Positions 7,835-16,049 are shown, counted from the stretch's first letter. The stretch: 37,109 nucleotides of DNA from Clostridiales bacterium DTU074 (GCA_001513075.1 LFSE01000121.1:1-37109); one strand, 5' to 3'. Numbers and translations are program-made. Notes: generated by a model not told the origin, from the sequence alone.

Positions 7835-7864
7835 ATCTTAATCGAACATATGTTTGCATTGCAA
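7835..7864 (-). promoter_or_regulatory. Candidate divergent promoter toward the small ORF
   Basis: Minus strand TTGCAA (7864-7859), 18-bp spacer, TAAGAT (7840-7835). The LexA-like box 7843-7856 lies wholly inside the spacer. Confidence 0.45.
7843..7856. promoter_or_regulatory. LexA (SOS) box
   Basis: CGAACATATGTTTG fits the Bacillus-type LexA/DinR consensus CGAAC-N4-GTTCG with one mismatch (T for C in the right half). It overlaps the -35 of the radical SAM gene promoter and lies in the spacer of the opposite promoter, so one site could repress both directions. Confidence 0.75.
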
Positions 7865-7882
7865 AGAATATTATGGTAAAAT
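7854..7882 (+). promoter_or_regulatory. Sigma-A promoter of the radical SAM/TIGR03915 pair
   Basis: TTGCAT (7854-7859), 17-bp spacer, TAAAAT (7877-7882), giving a leader of about 25 nt before the ATG at 7915. The -35 overlaps the LexA box. Confidence 0.75.
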
Positions 7883-7914
7883 GTGAATGACGATTTTTGG
7901 GGAGGTTGCCTTTT

Positions 7915-9225
7915 ATGGATTTACATACAAAGCTTAAGATTTTGGGGGCCGCCGCCAAATATGATGTATCCTGTTCGTCTAGCGGAAGCTCCCGGAAGAA
8001 CAGAGATGGCGGTTTGGGCAATGCCAGCTTGCCGGGGATCTGCCACAGCTGGTCCGATGATGGGCGATGTATATCTTTGCTTAAGATACTGCTTAGCAAT
8101 TGCTGTGTATTCAACTGCCTGTACTGCATAAACCGGGCATCGGCTGAAACGCCTCGTGCAACATTTACTCCTACTGAGATAGCCCAGCTTACCGTTAACT
8201 TCTACAAAAGAAATTACATCGAGGGCTTATTCTTAAGTTCTGCGGTATACAAAAATCCCGACCATACCATGGAACTTATACTCAACACCGTAATAAAGCT
8301 AAGGAAGGAATACCGTTTCAACGGTTATATTCACGTCAAGGCCATTCCGGGAGCAGACCCCCTGCTGATTGAGGAAACGGGCAAATACGTGGACCGCATG
8401 AGCGTCAACATCGAACTCCCGTCAAATCACGGGCTTAAGCTCCTGGCTCCGCAAAAAAATAGAGATTCAATATTAAAGCCTATGGAATTCATCCATACAA
8501 GGATACTCCAAACCAGAGAGGAGAAGAAGCTGTTCAGAAGTGCCCCTTCCTTCGTTCCGGCAGGTCAAACCACACAGCTGATTGTGGGAGCGACCATGGA
8601 TCACGATCTAAAGATTCTTCGCCTGTCTGAAAACCTGTATAGGCGGTTTTCTTTAAAAAGGGTGTACTATTCGGCTTATGTACCTGTAACCCGACACCCC
8701 AACCTGCCGGATATCGCCAATCCTCCCTTGCTTAGGGAACACAGGCTTTACCAGGCCGATTGGCTCCTAAGATTCTACGGCTTTACCACCACGGAATTGC
8801 TGGATGAAAAGCGACCCCATCTCGATGCGGAGTTGGATCCAAAGTCAGCCTGGGCCCTTCACAATCTTCACCTTTTTCCGGTTGAGGTTAACACAGCTGA
8901 CTATGAATTGCTTGTCAGGGTACCGGGAATAGGAGTAAAATCCGCCAAGCGAATTGTTATGGCCAGAAAACATCACACCATCGGCTACGAAACCTTGAAG
9001 AGATTCGGCGTAGCTCTAAAAAGAGCGCGCCACTTTATAACGTGCCGGGGCAAATATTACGGCGAAAGAAATATTTCACTAACAGGCCTTAGAGATTTAT
9101 TGACATCCGAAGTTGCAAGAAAGCGGAATACCATTCCAACGGGCGAACAGCTAACATTCCAAGCCCTCTATCCTCACGCCTTTACCGACAATGATGTCTA
9201 TACTATAATAAGCGGGGAGATTTAG
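7915..9225 (+). CDS. Radical SAM protein with HhH domain, putative DNA modification/repair (TIGR03916-like)
   Basis: 436-residue radical S-adenosylmethionine enzyme. The [4Fe-4S] ligands are C64, C68 and C71 in a CX3CX2C motif followed by INR. The C-terminal third carries a helix-hairpin-helix DNA-binding motif (LLVRVPGIGVKSAKRIV, about residues 332-348). This matches the family annotated as putative DNA modification/repair radical SAM proteins, which travels with the TIGR03915 family; the chemistry is not established. ATG 7915 follows GGGGAGG; an in-frame TTG at 7897 lies before that site and is rejected. The next gene begins 2 bp after the stop. A LexA-type box on the promoter supports a DNA-damage role. 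Confidence 0.92.
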   Translation: MDLHTKLKILGAAAKYDVSCSSSGSSRKNRDGGLGNASLPGICHSWSDDGRCISLLKILLSNCCVFNCLYCINRASAETPRATFTPTEIAQLTVNFYKRNYIEGLFLSSAVYKNPDHTMELILNTVIKLRKEYRFNGYIHVKAIPGADPLLIEETGKYVDRMSVNIELPSNHGLKLLAPQKNRDSILKPMEFIHTRILQTREEKKLFRSAPSFVPAGQTTQLIVGATMDHDLKILRLSENLYRRFSLKRVYYSAYVPVTRHPNLPDIANPPLLREHRLYQADWLLRFYGFTTTELLDEKRPHLDAELDPKSAWALHNLHLFPVEVNTADYELLVRVPGIGVKSAKRIVMARKHHTIGYETLKRFGVALKRARHFITCRGKYYGERNISLTGLRDLLTSEVARKRNTIPTGEQLTFQALYPHAFTDNDVYTIISGEI

Positions 9226-9227
9226 AA

Positions 9228-9983
9228 ATGATCCATTATATCTACGATGGAAGCTTTGAAGGGCTGTTAACAGCAATTTATGAAGCCTACAGTCGTCATG
9301 AACAGCCGGAAAAGATCCTCAAGGGTAATTGTCTGCAAGACAGCCTTTTTGTCAAGTATGTATTTATAGAAACCGATGAACAAAAGGCCCGAACAGTCTA
9401 TGATGCGGTTAAGCAGAAGATCTCTCCCGACGCTGCAAAAAACATACTCTATGCCTTTCTATCAGAGAATAAGGAAGCGGGTACCGCAATATATCAATAT
9501 CTGAAGCTGGGATGGAGGATGGGTAAAAGAGTGGACTCTGCCATAGCCGACCCATGGGTTTTTAAAGTACACAGCCTGCGCAGAAAAGTAAGCGGGGAAG
9601 CCGGCAGGATGCTGGGTTTGATACGCTTTCAACTGTTAAGCAGCGGTGTATATTATGCTTCCATTGAGCCGGATCACAATATACTGGGTATCATTGCCCA
9701 CCATTTTAAACAGAGGATACCCGGTCAGGATTGGATAATCCACGATGTAAAAAGGGCTTTGGCCGCCATCTATCATGATAACCAATATTTCATAGTCCCC
9801 TTTGAATTCAACGGCCCCCTGCCTTTAGACCAAAGTGAAATGGACTATCAAAACCTATGGAAGGAGTATTTTAAGGATATTGCCATAAAAAGCAGGATTA
9901 ACCCCAAATTACAACGACAAAACATGCCTTTGCGGTATTGGAAACATCTGATTGAAAAGCCCGGTGCAGCAAAAGACCTTTGA
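9228..9983 (+). CDS. TIGR03915/DUF4130-type putative DNA-metabolism protein
   Basis: 251 residues starting MIHYIYDGSFEGLLTAIYEA, the typical opening of the TIGR03915 (DUF4130) family. These proteins are nearly always adjacent to the radical SAM/HhH family and in some bacteria are fused to a uracil-DNA-glycosylase-like domain; no such domain is present here. The central KVHSLRRKVSGEAGRMLGLIRF and C-terminal RDIAIKSRxNPKLQRQ-like segments are conserved, basic and probably contact nucleic acid. Its ATG is 2 bp after the preceding stop with GGGGAG overlapping that gene's end, so the two are translationally linked. No signal peptide or membrane helix. The biochemical function is unknown. Confidence 0.88.
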   Translation: MIHYIYDGSFEGLLTAIYEAYSRHEQPEKILKGNCLQDSLFVKYVFIETDEQKARTVYDAVKQKISPDAAKNILYAFLSENKEAGTAIYQYLKLGWRMGKRVDSAIADPWVFKVHSLRRKVSGEAGRMLGLIRFQLLSSGVYYASIEPDHNILGIIAHHFKQRIPGQDWIIHDVKRALAAIYHDNQYFIVPFEFNGPLPLDQSEMDYQNLWKEYFKDIAIKSRINPKLQRQNMPLRYWKHLIEKPGAAKDL

Positions 9984-10011
9984 TTTAACAACACCCCCAC
10001 CGGTTTTACAC

Positions 10012-10038
10012 AAAAAAATACACAGCACGATGCCGTGT
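10012..10038 (-). terminator. Rho-independent terminator after the NlpC/P60 gene
   Basis: Minus strand ACACGGC, 5-base loop, GCTGTGT (7-bp stem with one G-U pair), then A and seven T (plus-strand A 10012-10018). It lies 25 bp beyond the stop at 10063 and between convergent genes. Confidence 0.82.
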
Positions 10039-10062
10039 AAAGAAAGCAGAAGATGTTATTCT

Positions 10063-11058
10063 TTATTGCAGGATTCTCCTTCCCCACACAAAGGTTCGCT
10101 GATAGTACCCCGAATCAAGAGTATCTATTCTTACATATTTGTTGTTGGTGGAGGAAGCGTGAATGAATTTCCCGTCTCCTATGTAAATTCCTACATGATC
10201 GCTTAAGTCGTCGTCTGCTATGGTGTCGAAGAATACCAAATCTCCTTTTTTAAGCTCCTGACGGGATAATTTGGGGTAATTGTTGTTATACCCTTGTTCC
10301 TTTGCGGTGCGCAGAAGCGTTATTCCGAAATTTTTGAATATGAAGTATGTAAATCCTGAACAATCAAATGCTTCCGGACCCGACGCACCGTATTTATAAG
10401 GAGCACCCAGGTATTGATGGGCAAAGGCTATAATCGAATCAATCAAAGAGTTACCCGAGTCCCCACGGCTTACGCTTCCATTCCCCGAGGAAGCATCTGA
10501 GCCAAACAGCTTTGCGCGTGTGTTTTTCCCCACAATACCATCCACAAGCAGACCATTGGCCTTTTGAAATGCAATAACCGCCGCATGGGTTTTAGGACCG
10601 AATATACCATCAACGTTACCGCAATTGAACCCCAACTCGTTTAGCCGTTTTTGTAAAGTCGCCACATCGGTCCCCCGATCTCCCTGACGCAGGGTCCTGG
10701 ATATTGACGCCCCGCTGCCTGAGCTGCCCGAAGAAGCCGACCTCCCGCTGCCCGAATTGTTATCGCCATATAGCTTGCCCAACGTTTTCGGTCCGGCTAT
10801 TCCGTCGGGCACCAGATTATTTGCCTTTTGATAATCGATCACGGCTTTTTGGGTAATCGGACCAAAAATACCATCGGCTCGATCAGAAAGAAACCCTAAC
10901 TCAATTAGGGCCTGCTGTAATGCTACCACTTCAGGCCCCCTGCTGCCCATCTTGAGAATGATGTTTTTCGCATACGCCATGCCGGGGAAAGAAACAAATG
11001 CGGTTATCACAAGGACAAGTGAAAAAAATACACACGCAATACGCACCCTTTTTTTCAT
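10063..11058 (-). CDS. Secreted NlpC/P60 cell-wall endopeptidase with two peptidoglycan-binding domains
   Basis: 331-residue exported peptidoglycan hydrolase. Residues 1-30 are a signal peptide ending AYA. Two PG_binding_1 repeats follow (about 36-97 and 123-186; both contain DGIFGP and end DGI-G-T-KLFG-like), joined by Gly/Ser-rich linkers. The NlpC/P60 domain (about 203-331) has catalytic Cys233 in DCSGF, His288 in DHVGIYIG and His300. Such enzymes cut D-Glu/meso-DAP-type bonds in wall peptides during growth, separation or sporulation. The ATG follows a G-rich site (GGGGGTG, about 8 bases away). It has its own promoter and terminator. Confidence 0.95.
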   Translation of the reverse strand: MKKRVRIACVFFSLVLVITAFVSFPGMAYAKNIILKMGSRGPEVVALQQALIELGFLSDRADGIFGPITQKAVIDYQKANNLVPDGIAGPKTLGKLYGDNNSGSGRSASSGSSGSGASISRTLRQGDRGTDVATLQKRLNELGFNCGNVDGIFGPKTHAAVIAFQKANGLLVDGIVGKNTRAKLFGSDASSGNGSVSRGDSGNSLIDSIIAFAHQYLGAPYKYGASGPEAFDCSGFTYFIFKNFGITLLRTAKEQGYNNNYPKLSRQELKKGDLVFFDTIADDDLSDHVGIYIGDGKFIHASSTNNKYVRIDTLDSGYYQRTFVWGRRILQ

Positions 11059-11180
11059 AGCAGCTGCACCCCCTTGTCCCCTTCATTATATTTCTTGTCC
11101 AGCAAATAATCAAACCATCATAATGGCCAAAATAAGGGATATAGGTGCTTATTCGATATTTATTACATATTTGTTACGTA

Positions 11181-11209
11181 ATTATTGCATTTGCTTAAAA
11201 ATTTGTCAA
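11181..11209 (-). promoter_or_regulatory. Sigma-A promoter of the NlpC/P60 gene
   Basis: Minus strand TTGACA (11209-11204), 17-bp spacer, AATAAT (11186-11181). The leader is about 115 nt and begins at the palindrome TTACGTAA. Confidence 0.7.
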
Positions 11210-11219
11210 TACCTTAATC

Positions 11220-11909
11220 CTATCTTTCGACAATACATTTCAGATCAAAGTCCAAATAATCGCAGGATACCAGGTGATAATTGATGCCATCAATAAAGCC
11301 TTCGGTTACATTATTTAAGCTTGAGCCGTGAAGATGTCCAAATACAACATGGCTTACGGGAAATTCCTTCAACAGATGGGCCATTTGGTTTTCTTCCCCC
11401 TTCTCATCAAAGGGAGGATAATGCAGGAGCACAATAATTTCACCGGCGCCTTGTGCACTGGACAGCGACAATTTCAACCTTTGAATTTCCCTGCTGAATA
11501 TCTTAATATCATGCTGAAGGTCTTCGCTCTCTTCAAAGATCGCCCAGCCTCTCGTTCCGCAGAAGGCAATTCCATTCAGCATAACGCTGTCATTCTGAAT
11601 CGCAAACATACCGGGAGGCAATATGTTCCTGACCCGGGATATAGATGCCCACCAATAATCATGGTTTCCCTTTATGATTATCTTACGGCCGGGCAATTCG
11701 CCGATACTGTCGAGATCGGGTTTGGCCTCTTCCAGCTCCATTGCCCAGCTTATATCCCCCGGTATAAGGACTATATCTTCATGGGTAACCTTGTTTATCC
11801 AATTAGCCCTTATTCTATCCCAATGATGGATCCAATGCGGACCAAATATTTCCATAGGTTTAGGCCGAAAACTTGACAGATGAAGATCCCCGATTGCGAA
11901 TATTCTCAC
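11220..11909 (-). CDS. Calcineurin-like metallophosphoesterase (COG1768 type)
   Basis: 229-residue cytoplasmic phosphoesterase with all metal-binding blocks: GDLHLS near the N-terminus, GDISWAME, GNHDYWW and GHLHGSS. The GNHDYWW form and length fit the COG1768 predicted phosphohydrolase family, whose substrate is not established. It starts at GTG 11909 behind AAGGAG. The adk terminator lies upstream, so it is probably a separate unit or read through from adk. Ends 10 bp before the -35 of the next promoter. Confidence 0.92.
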   Translation of the reverse strand: MRIFAIGDLHLSSFRPKPMEIFGPHWIHHWDRIRANWINKVTHEDIVLIPGDISWAMELEEAKPDLDSIGELPGRKIIIKGNHDYWWASISRVRNILPPGMFAIQNDSVMLNGIAFCGTRGWAIFEESEDLQHDIKIFSREIQRLKLSLSSAQGAGEIIVLLHYPPFDEKGEENQMAHLLKEFPVSHVVFGHLHGSSLNNVTEGFIDGINYHLVSCDYLDFDLKCIVER

Positions 11910-11927
11910 CTTTGCATTCTCCTTATG

Positions 11928-11960
11928 AAAAAACCATGGTGCAGCGCATCACGGTTTTTT
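11928..11960 (-). terminator. Rho-independent terminator after adk
   Basis: A 33-bp near-perfect inverted repeat: minus strand AAAAAACCGTG pairs with CATGGTTTTTT (one G-U pair, one A/C mismatch, then two more pairs), 5-base loop, T-run on the 3' side. It lies 42 bp after the adk stop and just before the ribosome-binding site of the phosphoesterase gene. Confidence 0.85.
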
Positions 11961-12001
11961 CAAATATAATCATCAGCTTCATTATACAGGCGTAAACAAA
12001 C

Positions 12002-12658
12002 TTATACCAGCCCTCTTTTTGAAAACTCCTGAATAACTTTCTCAAAGACATCCTGGGAAGTCTTTGAAATATCATCAATGGTCAGGCTGATATAATTACT
12101 GTTGTTTTTCATGTAGTAATCCTTGAGAGCCGCAGTCCTTTCATGATACTCATCCAGGCGTTTTATTATGACTTCCTCATTGTCATCATCCCGAATTCGC
12201 AACGGTACTTTACAAGCCGGACATTCGCTATATCCCTGGCTTACATGGTATATCCTCCTGCAATTGGGACAAATCCTTCTGCCCAATAAACGGTGCAGGA
12301 TCACCTCCCGGGTAACGTTTAGATCCAGGACGATATCAATCTTCATCCCCAATGAATTCATCATTTGATCCAATGCCCGCGCTTGTTCTGTTGTACGGGG
12401 ATAACCATCGAATATTATCCCTTTTACGTTTTCAAGCCTTTTTAACCTATCTTCCACCACACGATTGGTTACGTCATCTGAAACCAACTTTCCTTCCTTT
12501 ACAACCTGGACCTCCTGATACAACGGGTGTTCAGGCTGTTTAAGTATATCGCGGAACAGATCTCCTGTAGATATGTGAATCAGACCAAAGCGGTTTGTCA
12601 AGTGTTGCGCCTGGGTTCCTTTCCCGGATCCCGGCGGTCCGAGTATAACAATATTCAT
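12002..12658 (-). CDS. adk: Adenylate kinase, zinc-containing long form
   Basis: 218-residue nucleotide kinase interconverting ATP + AMP and 2 ADP. The P-loop GPPGSGKGT spans residues 7-15, STGDLFR gives the AMP site, and FDGYPRTTEQA contributes conserved arginine contacts. The LID has a four-cysteine zinc site (C130, C133, C146, C149), common in Gram-positive adenylate kinases. ATG 12658 follows GGAGG by 9 bases. Here adk stands alone rather than beside secY and map in a ribosomal-protein operon, so a second copy elsewhere in the genome is possible. Clear family identity. Confidence 0.96.
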   Translation of the reverse strand: MNIVILGPPGSGKGTQAQHLTNRFGLIHISTGDLFRDILKQPEHPLYQEVQVVKEGKLVSDDVTNRVVEDRLKRLENVKGIIFDGYPRTTEQARALDQMMNSLGMKIDIVLDLNVTREVILHRLLGRRICPNCRRIYHVSQGYSECPACKVPLRIRDDDNEEVIIKRLDEYHERTAALKDYYMKNNSNYISLTIDDISKTSQDVFEKVIQEFSKRGLV

Positions 12659-12757
12659 AACAATGATCCTCCTTGTGTTTTTATTTGCCTATCTTACTAT
12701 AATTATAATATTTATATTTTATCATAAGCCGGGGTTTATAATACCCAATCAATTATA

Positions 12758-12775
12758 CAACAGGCTTACCTGTTG
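12758..12775. repeat. Perfect hairpin CAACAGG/CCTGTTG
   Basis: Seven-bp inverted repeat with a four-base loop in the 12659-12831 gap between the natB-like stop and adk. There is no T-run on either side, so it may be a weak terminator or RNA-stability hairpin for the exporter transcript. Confidence 0.5.
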
Positions 12776-12831
12776 AGGTAACCCGGGAAAGCAAGTCTAA
12801 AAGTACATTTTTCCCCTTAAAACCATGTTTT

Positions 12832-14121
12832 TTAGTAATCCTTTGCAAGTCTTTTTCTGCCAAAGCTTAATTTAACGGTTAGCACCCGATCGGTGGAAAA
12901 AATCCTTCCGGCGATAACGATCAGAACAACAAACACCACCAGCATGTAGATAATTCCGTAAAAAACAATATCGTAATTGCCGAGCAGTATGTTCTGGGAA
13001 GCAATAAACGGATGGCTGAAAGGTATAAGCATTATTAATACCCTTACCGGCAGTGAAAGAGAGTTTATATCAGAAAACATGGATATAAAATAGGGAATCA
13101 TGACAAGAAATATAAGGGGCAGTATCATGGTCTGGGCGCTCTTTAAGTCCTCCACCAAAACACCAAGTATAATCGCCAGGCCAAGGGCACACAATATTGC
13201 CAAAAACAATGATATCCCCAACAATATGAAATCATTCGGCTTAAATTGAAGGCCTAGTTGCTGGATTAATTCCCCGGCTTGCCCATCGCTTGGAATATTC
13301 CCCATAAGGCTGCCCATATAATATCTGAACCCTAACATGTACACACCAGCCGATATTAACCCGACCAAACCTGAGGCAACCATCTTGGCAATGACAATAT
13401 AATTTCTGCTTATGGGAACGGTAAGGAGTGTTTCCAGGGTTTTGTCCTGCTTTTCCAAAGCGATAGCCGACAGCACCATCTGAGAGGAATAAAGGATTAT
13501 CATCATGAGGATAATAGGGACGAATATTGACTGGGAATAGACAAAGCTGCTTACCTCGGCAGCCGAACCGGCTGCCATTTTACCCTTAACAATAACAAAA
13601 TCCCTGCTTTTTATCGGATTTTTTAGATTCTCCGGCTCTATATCGGGAAACTTTTCCTTCAAAAAGTTATTTGAAAGGTACCTGTTGATTTCCCCGATTA
13701 CCCCCTCGACCAAAGCGGTACCGGCTGAACTGCTAATCGAAAAACTGCGGATATATGTATAGGTCTCTATATCCTTGAACTGAAACTGGGAGGCCGCTTC
13801 GCCAAATCCTTCAGGAATGACTATAAGCAGATCTATATTATTTGCGTTGGCATATTCTATAGCCGATGATTTATCCCTTTCTTCCAAAAGATTCACCTTA
13901 AAACCAGCAAGGGATAAATTGTCTGTTAATAGGCCGGATTCCTGCGAACCGTCAAGATCAACGATATAAACATCTCTTTCGGCAGCTACCTTTTCGATTT
14001 CCGACTTTGCAATCACACCGATAAAATAAAACAAGCCGGTGGTAAACAGCAAGGATATTACAATTTGAAGAGTGATCATTTCTTTAATCTCTTTTTTGAG
14101 AAGATTAATGAATTTATTCAT
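12832..14121 (-). CDS. ABC-2 type exporter permease, NatB-like
   Basis: 429 residues: a membrane helix at about 17-38, a large extracytoplasmic domain (about 40-195) and five or so helices packed in 200-410. This is the layout of NatB/YhaP-type ABC-2 permeases, some of which export sodium or small antimicrobial compounds. It works with the adjacent ATPase. ATG 14121 overlaps the ATPase stop (ATGA) and has GGAGG 8 bases upstream, so the pair is translationally coupled. Cargo unknown. Confidence 0.93.
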   Translation of the reverse strand: MNKFINLLKKEIKEMITLQIVISLLFTTGLFYFIGVIAKSEIEKVAAERDVYIVDLDGSQESGLLTDNLSLAGFKVNLLEERDKSSAIEYANANNIDLLIVIPEGFGEAASQFQFKDIETYTYIRSFSISSSAGTALVEGVIGEINRYLSNNFLKEKFPDIEPENLKNPIKSRDFVIVKGKMAAGSAAEVSSFVYSQSIFVPIILMMIILYSSQMVLSAIALEKQDKTLETLLTVPISRNYIVIAKMVASGLVGLISAGVYMLGFRYYMGSLMGNIPSDGQAGELIQQLGLQFKPNDFILLGISLFLAILCALGLAIILGVLVEDLKSAQTMILPLIFLVMIPYFISMFSDINSLSLPVRVLIMLIPFSHPFIASQNILLGNYDIVFYGIIYMLVVFVVLIVIAGRIFSTDRVLTVKLSFGRKRLAKDY

Positions 14122-14843
14122 TGTACCAGCCTCCTAAAGACTTCCTCCAGATTCTGAGCAGAATATTCCTGCTTTAATATTTCTGGCTCACCGATTTCCA
14201 GTATTTCACCTTTATCTATAATTGCCACTCTGTCAGACAGAAAATCGATCTCCAGCATGTTATGCGATGAAAGAAGCACCGAGGTCCCTTCCTGAACAAA
14301 ACTTCTTATAATTTCCCGAATCTCCAGAGAATTTATCACATCCAGGCCCGAGGTCGGCTCATCCAGTATGGCAAGCCTGGGTTTGGTCATCAGCGCCCTT
14401 GCAAGCAAAAGCTTCCTTACCATACCCTTGCTGTAAGTACCAACCTTATCCTTTAACCTGTCTTTAAAACCAACAATTTCAACCGCTCTTTCAACATATT
14501 CATCAAATTCATGTTTGTCCGCAGCGTAAAACCTTGCCATAAATTTTAAATAATCCATACCCGTAAGGTTTTTATACGCCCCTGCTTCCTCGGGCAGGTA
14601 TGTTATTTCCTCCCTTATTCTTTTGGGCTCCTTTTTCAGATCCAAACCCATCACCTCCACCCTTCCGCCGCTAAAGGAAAGGAGGGTGGCTACGATCCTC
14701 AGAGTAGTCGTCTTTCCTGCGCCGTTGGGCCCTATCAGGGCGAATATTTCTCCTTTTTTTACCTCAAAGCTGATACCCTTTAATGCTTCCCTCTTTCCGT
14801 AATTCTTCTTCAAATTTTCAACACGCAGAATAATCTCATCCAT
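14118..14843 (-). CDS. ABC-2 exporter ATPase, NatA-like
   Basis: 241-residue cytoplasmic ATPase. Walker A GPNGAGKTTT has K44; the Q-loop segment is YLPEEAGAY; the signature is YSKGMVRK (degenerate, as in NatA-like proteins); Walker B is LAILDEPTSGLD; the switch is SSHNM. It powers the permease whose gene overlaps its end by 4 bp. The start ATG 14843 follows GGGAGG at about 11 bases, slightly long. The upstream leader is strongly structured (14869-14957) and may control expression. Confidence 0.95.
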   Translation of the reverse strand: MDEIILRVENLKKNYGKREALKGISFEVKKGEIFALIGPNGAGKTTTLRIVATLLSFSGGRVEVMGLDLKKEPKRIREEITYLPEEAGAYKNLTGMDYLKFMARFYAADKHEFDEYVERAVEIVGFKDRLKDKVGTYSKGMVRKLLLARALMTKPRLAILDEPTSGLDVINSLEIREIIRSFVQEGTSVLLSSHNMLEIDFLSDRVAIIDKGEILEIGEPEILKQEYSAQNLEEVFRRLVQ

Positions 14844-14868
14844 AATAGCATTATCCTCCCAACGTATT

Positions 14869-14957
14869 TATATAGCGGTCCCGTCATGCCCAGCGGGCAC
14901 CAGCAAGTCTGGATGCGTCATTTGACGAGAATTCGGCTTACCCCTTCTTGCTATATA
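14869..14957 (-). ncRNA. Putative structured cis-acting leader of the NatAB-like operon
   Basis: On the minus strand TATATAGC (14957-14950) pairs perfectly with GCTATATA (14876-14869), closing an 89-nt element. Inside are three consecutive perfect hairpins: CGTC/GACG (14927-14916), CCAG/CTGG (14912-14900) and TGCCC/GGGCA (14899-14887). A -10-like TATAAC (14968-14963; -35 TTAATG at 14992-14987, spacer 18) would start the RNA at the closing stem. AGCAAG in the 5' arm can instead pair with CTTGCT of the second hairpin, so two states are possible. I recognise no known riboswitch class. A small palindromic mobile element is the alternative. Confidence 0.5.
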
Positions 14958-15353
14958 CGCCTGTTATACTAAATTAAGACAGAATGCATTAAATCCATAT
15001 TGGCTTCCAAAAAAGAAAAATAAATAAAGGATATGAAGATTTTATCACAATTAGGCAAAAAATACAATTGAATATATGCCCACTTTTACCCCATCGGGCA
15101 TGACAAAGCTTTATAAATTTTTAAGATTTCTATATAAAATTTTATAGTATAATCCATATAGAATAGTCATGATTTGAGCTTACCCTGCCGTTTTTGCCGC
15201 CGTAATCCCATGCTGCCAAATTAACAAATCGGCATGTTTTTCATATTGGTTAATACGGTAAATCCAAGGATAGGCATTAAATGCATAATACTTGCCGTTG
15301 TGTAACTGGGCAGGTAATATTATTGCTTTACAGAAACTAATGGAGGTTTGAAA
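14958..15353. other. Intergenic region between natA-like and PAP2 genes
   Basis: AT-rich. It holds the weak natA promoter and an inverted repeat ATGCCC/GGGCAT (15076-15101, 14-base spacer), perhaps an operator. A plus-strand TATAAT (15148-15153) without a good -35 could start the PAP2 transcript with a leader of about 200 nt. I see no convincing gene. Confidence 0.5.
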
Positions 15354-16049
15354 ATGAAGCAGCAAGACCTGAATAAGAGCGACTTCAAAGAATTATTAGG
15401 CAGATACAAACACCTTTCTCTAGCGTCGCTGTATGGTTTTGCCCAGATATTTTTTCAATACTGTGAGCGAACAGTACAGCCTAAATACTATATGTATTCA
15501 CCGCTGGATGATCACATCCCATTCATTAAGTATTTCGTTATTCCCTACCTTTTCTGGTTCATATATATGGGCATTGCATTCTTATACCTCGGTTTGGTAT
15601 CTAAAAAGGATTATTATCTGCTGTGTACATATATGTTTGGTGGAATGTATCTATGTTATGTTCTTTACTTAATATTCCCCAACGGCCAGCAGTTAAGACC
15701 AATAATAACCGAAAACGACATATTTTCAAGAATGATCAAACACATTTATGCCACCGATACCCCAACCAATGTTGCTCCCAGCATACACGTTTATAACTCC
15801 ATAGCTGTACATGTTGCTCTAACCAATTCCCCCGGATTCAAGAAAAAACCGCTGGCCAAACTGGCATCGCTGGTGTGTATGCTGTCCATCTGTGCCTCTA
15901 CCCTTTTTATAAAACAGCACTCCATCAAGGACGTCATGTGGAGCATAGTATTGGCGGCAGCATTATATCCCATTGCATACCTTTTGCCCAAACGGATGGA
16001 TATTAAACGCCCGGTTACAGCGGAGGCAAAGGATATGGCGTTTAAGTGA
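15354..16049 (+). CDS. PAP2-superfamily membrane phosphatase
   Basis: 231-residue integral membrane protein with five or six helices. It has the three PAP2 blocks: LRP (R115-P116), PSIH (142-145) and the S-x6-H-x3-D block (S182, H189, D193, around KQHSIKD). This is the pattern of the inositolphosphotransferase/PAP2_3 branch, which acts on lipid-linked or small phosphate esters at the membrane. ATG 15354 follows TGGAGG by 7 bases; an in-frame TTG 15348 would be too close to it. It is a single-gene unit ending in a shared terminator. Actual substrate unknown. Confidence 0.88.
   Translation: MKQQDLNKSDFKELLGRYKHLSLASLYGFAQIFFQYCERTVQPKYYMYSPLDDHIPFIKYFVIPYLFWFIYMGIAFLYLGLVSKKDYYLLCTYMFGGMYLCYVLYLIFPNGQQLRPIITENDIFSRMIKHIYATDTPTNVAPSIHVYNSIAVHVALTNSPGFKKKPLAKLASLVCMLSICASTLFIKQHSIKDVMWSIVLAAALYPIAYLLPKRMDIKRPVTAEAKDMAFK

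Noticed and set aside
14887-14912. ZTP (pfl) riboswitch, because of a CCGCTGGGCA-like segment
   Set aside because: The conserved 5' half and pseudoknot partners are missing, and the segment is simply the third hairpin.
15180-15365. Minus-strand 61-codon ORF with plausible protein-like composition (contains YAFNAYPWIYRI)
   Set aside because: Only a TTG start without a ribosome-binding site, and it overlaps the start and Shine-Dalgarno sequence of the PAP2 gene; at best a decayed fragment.
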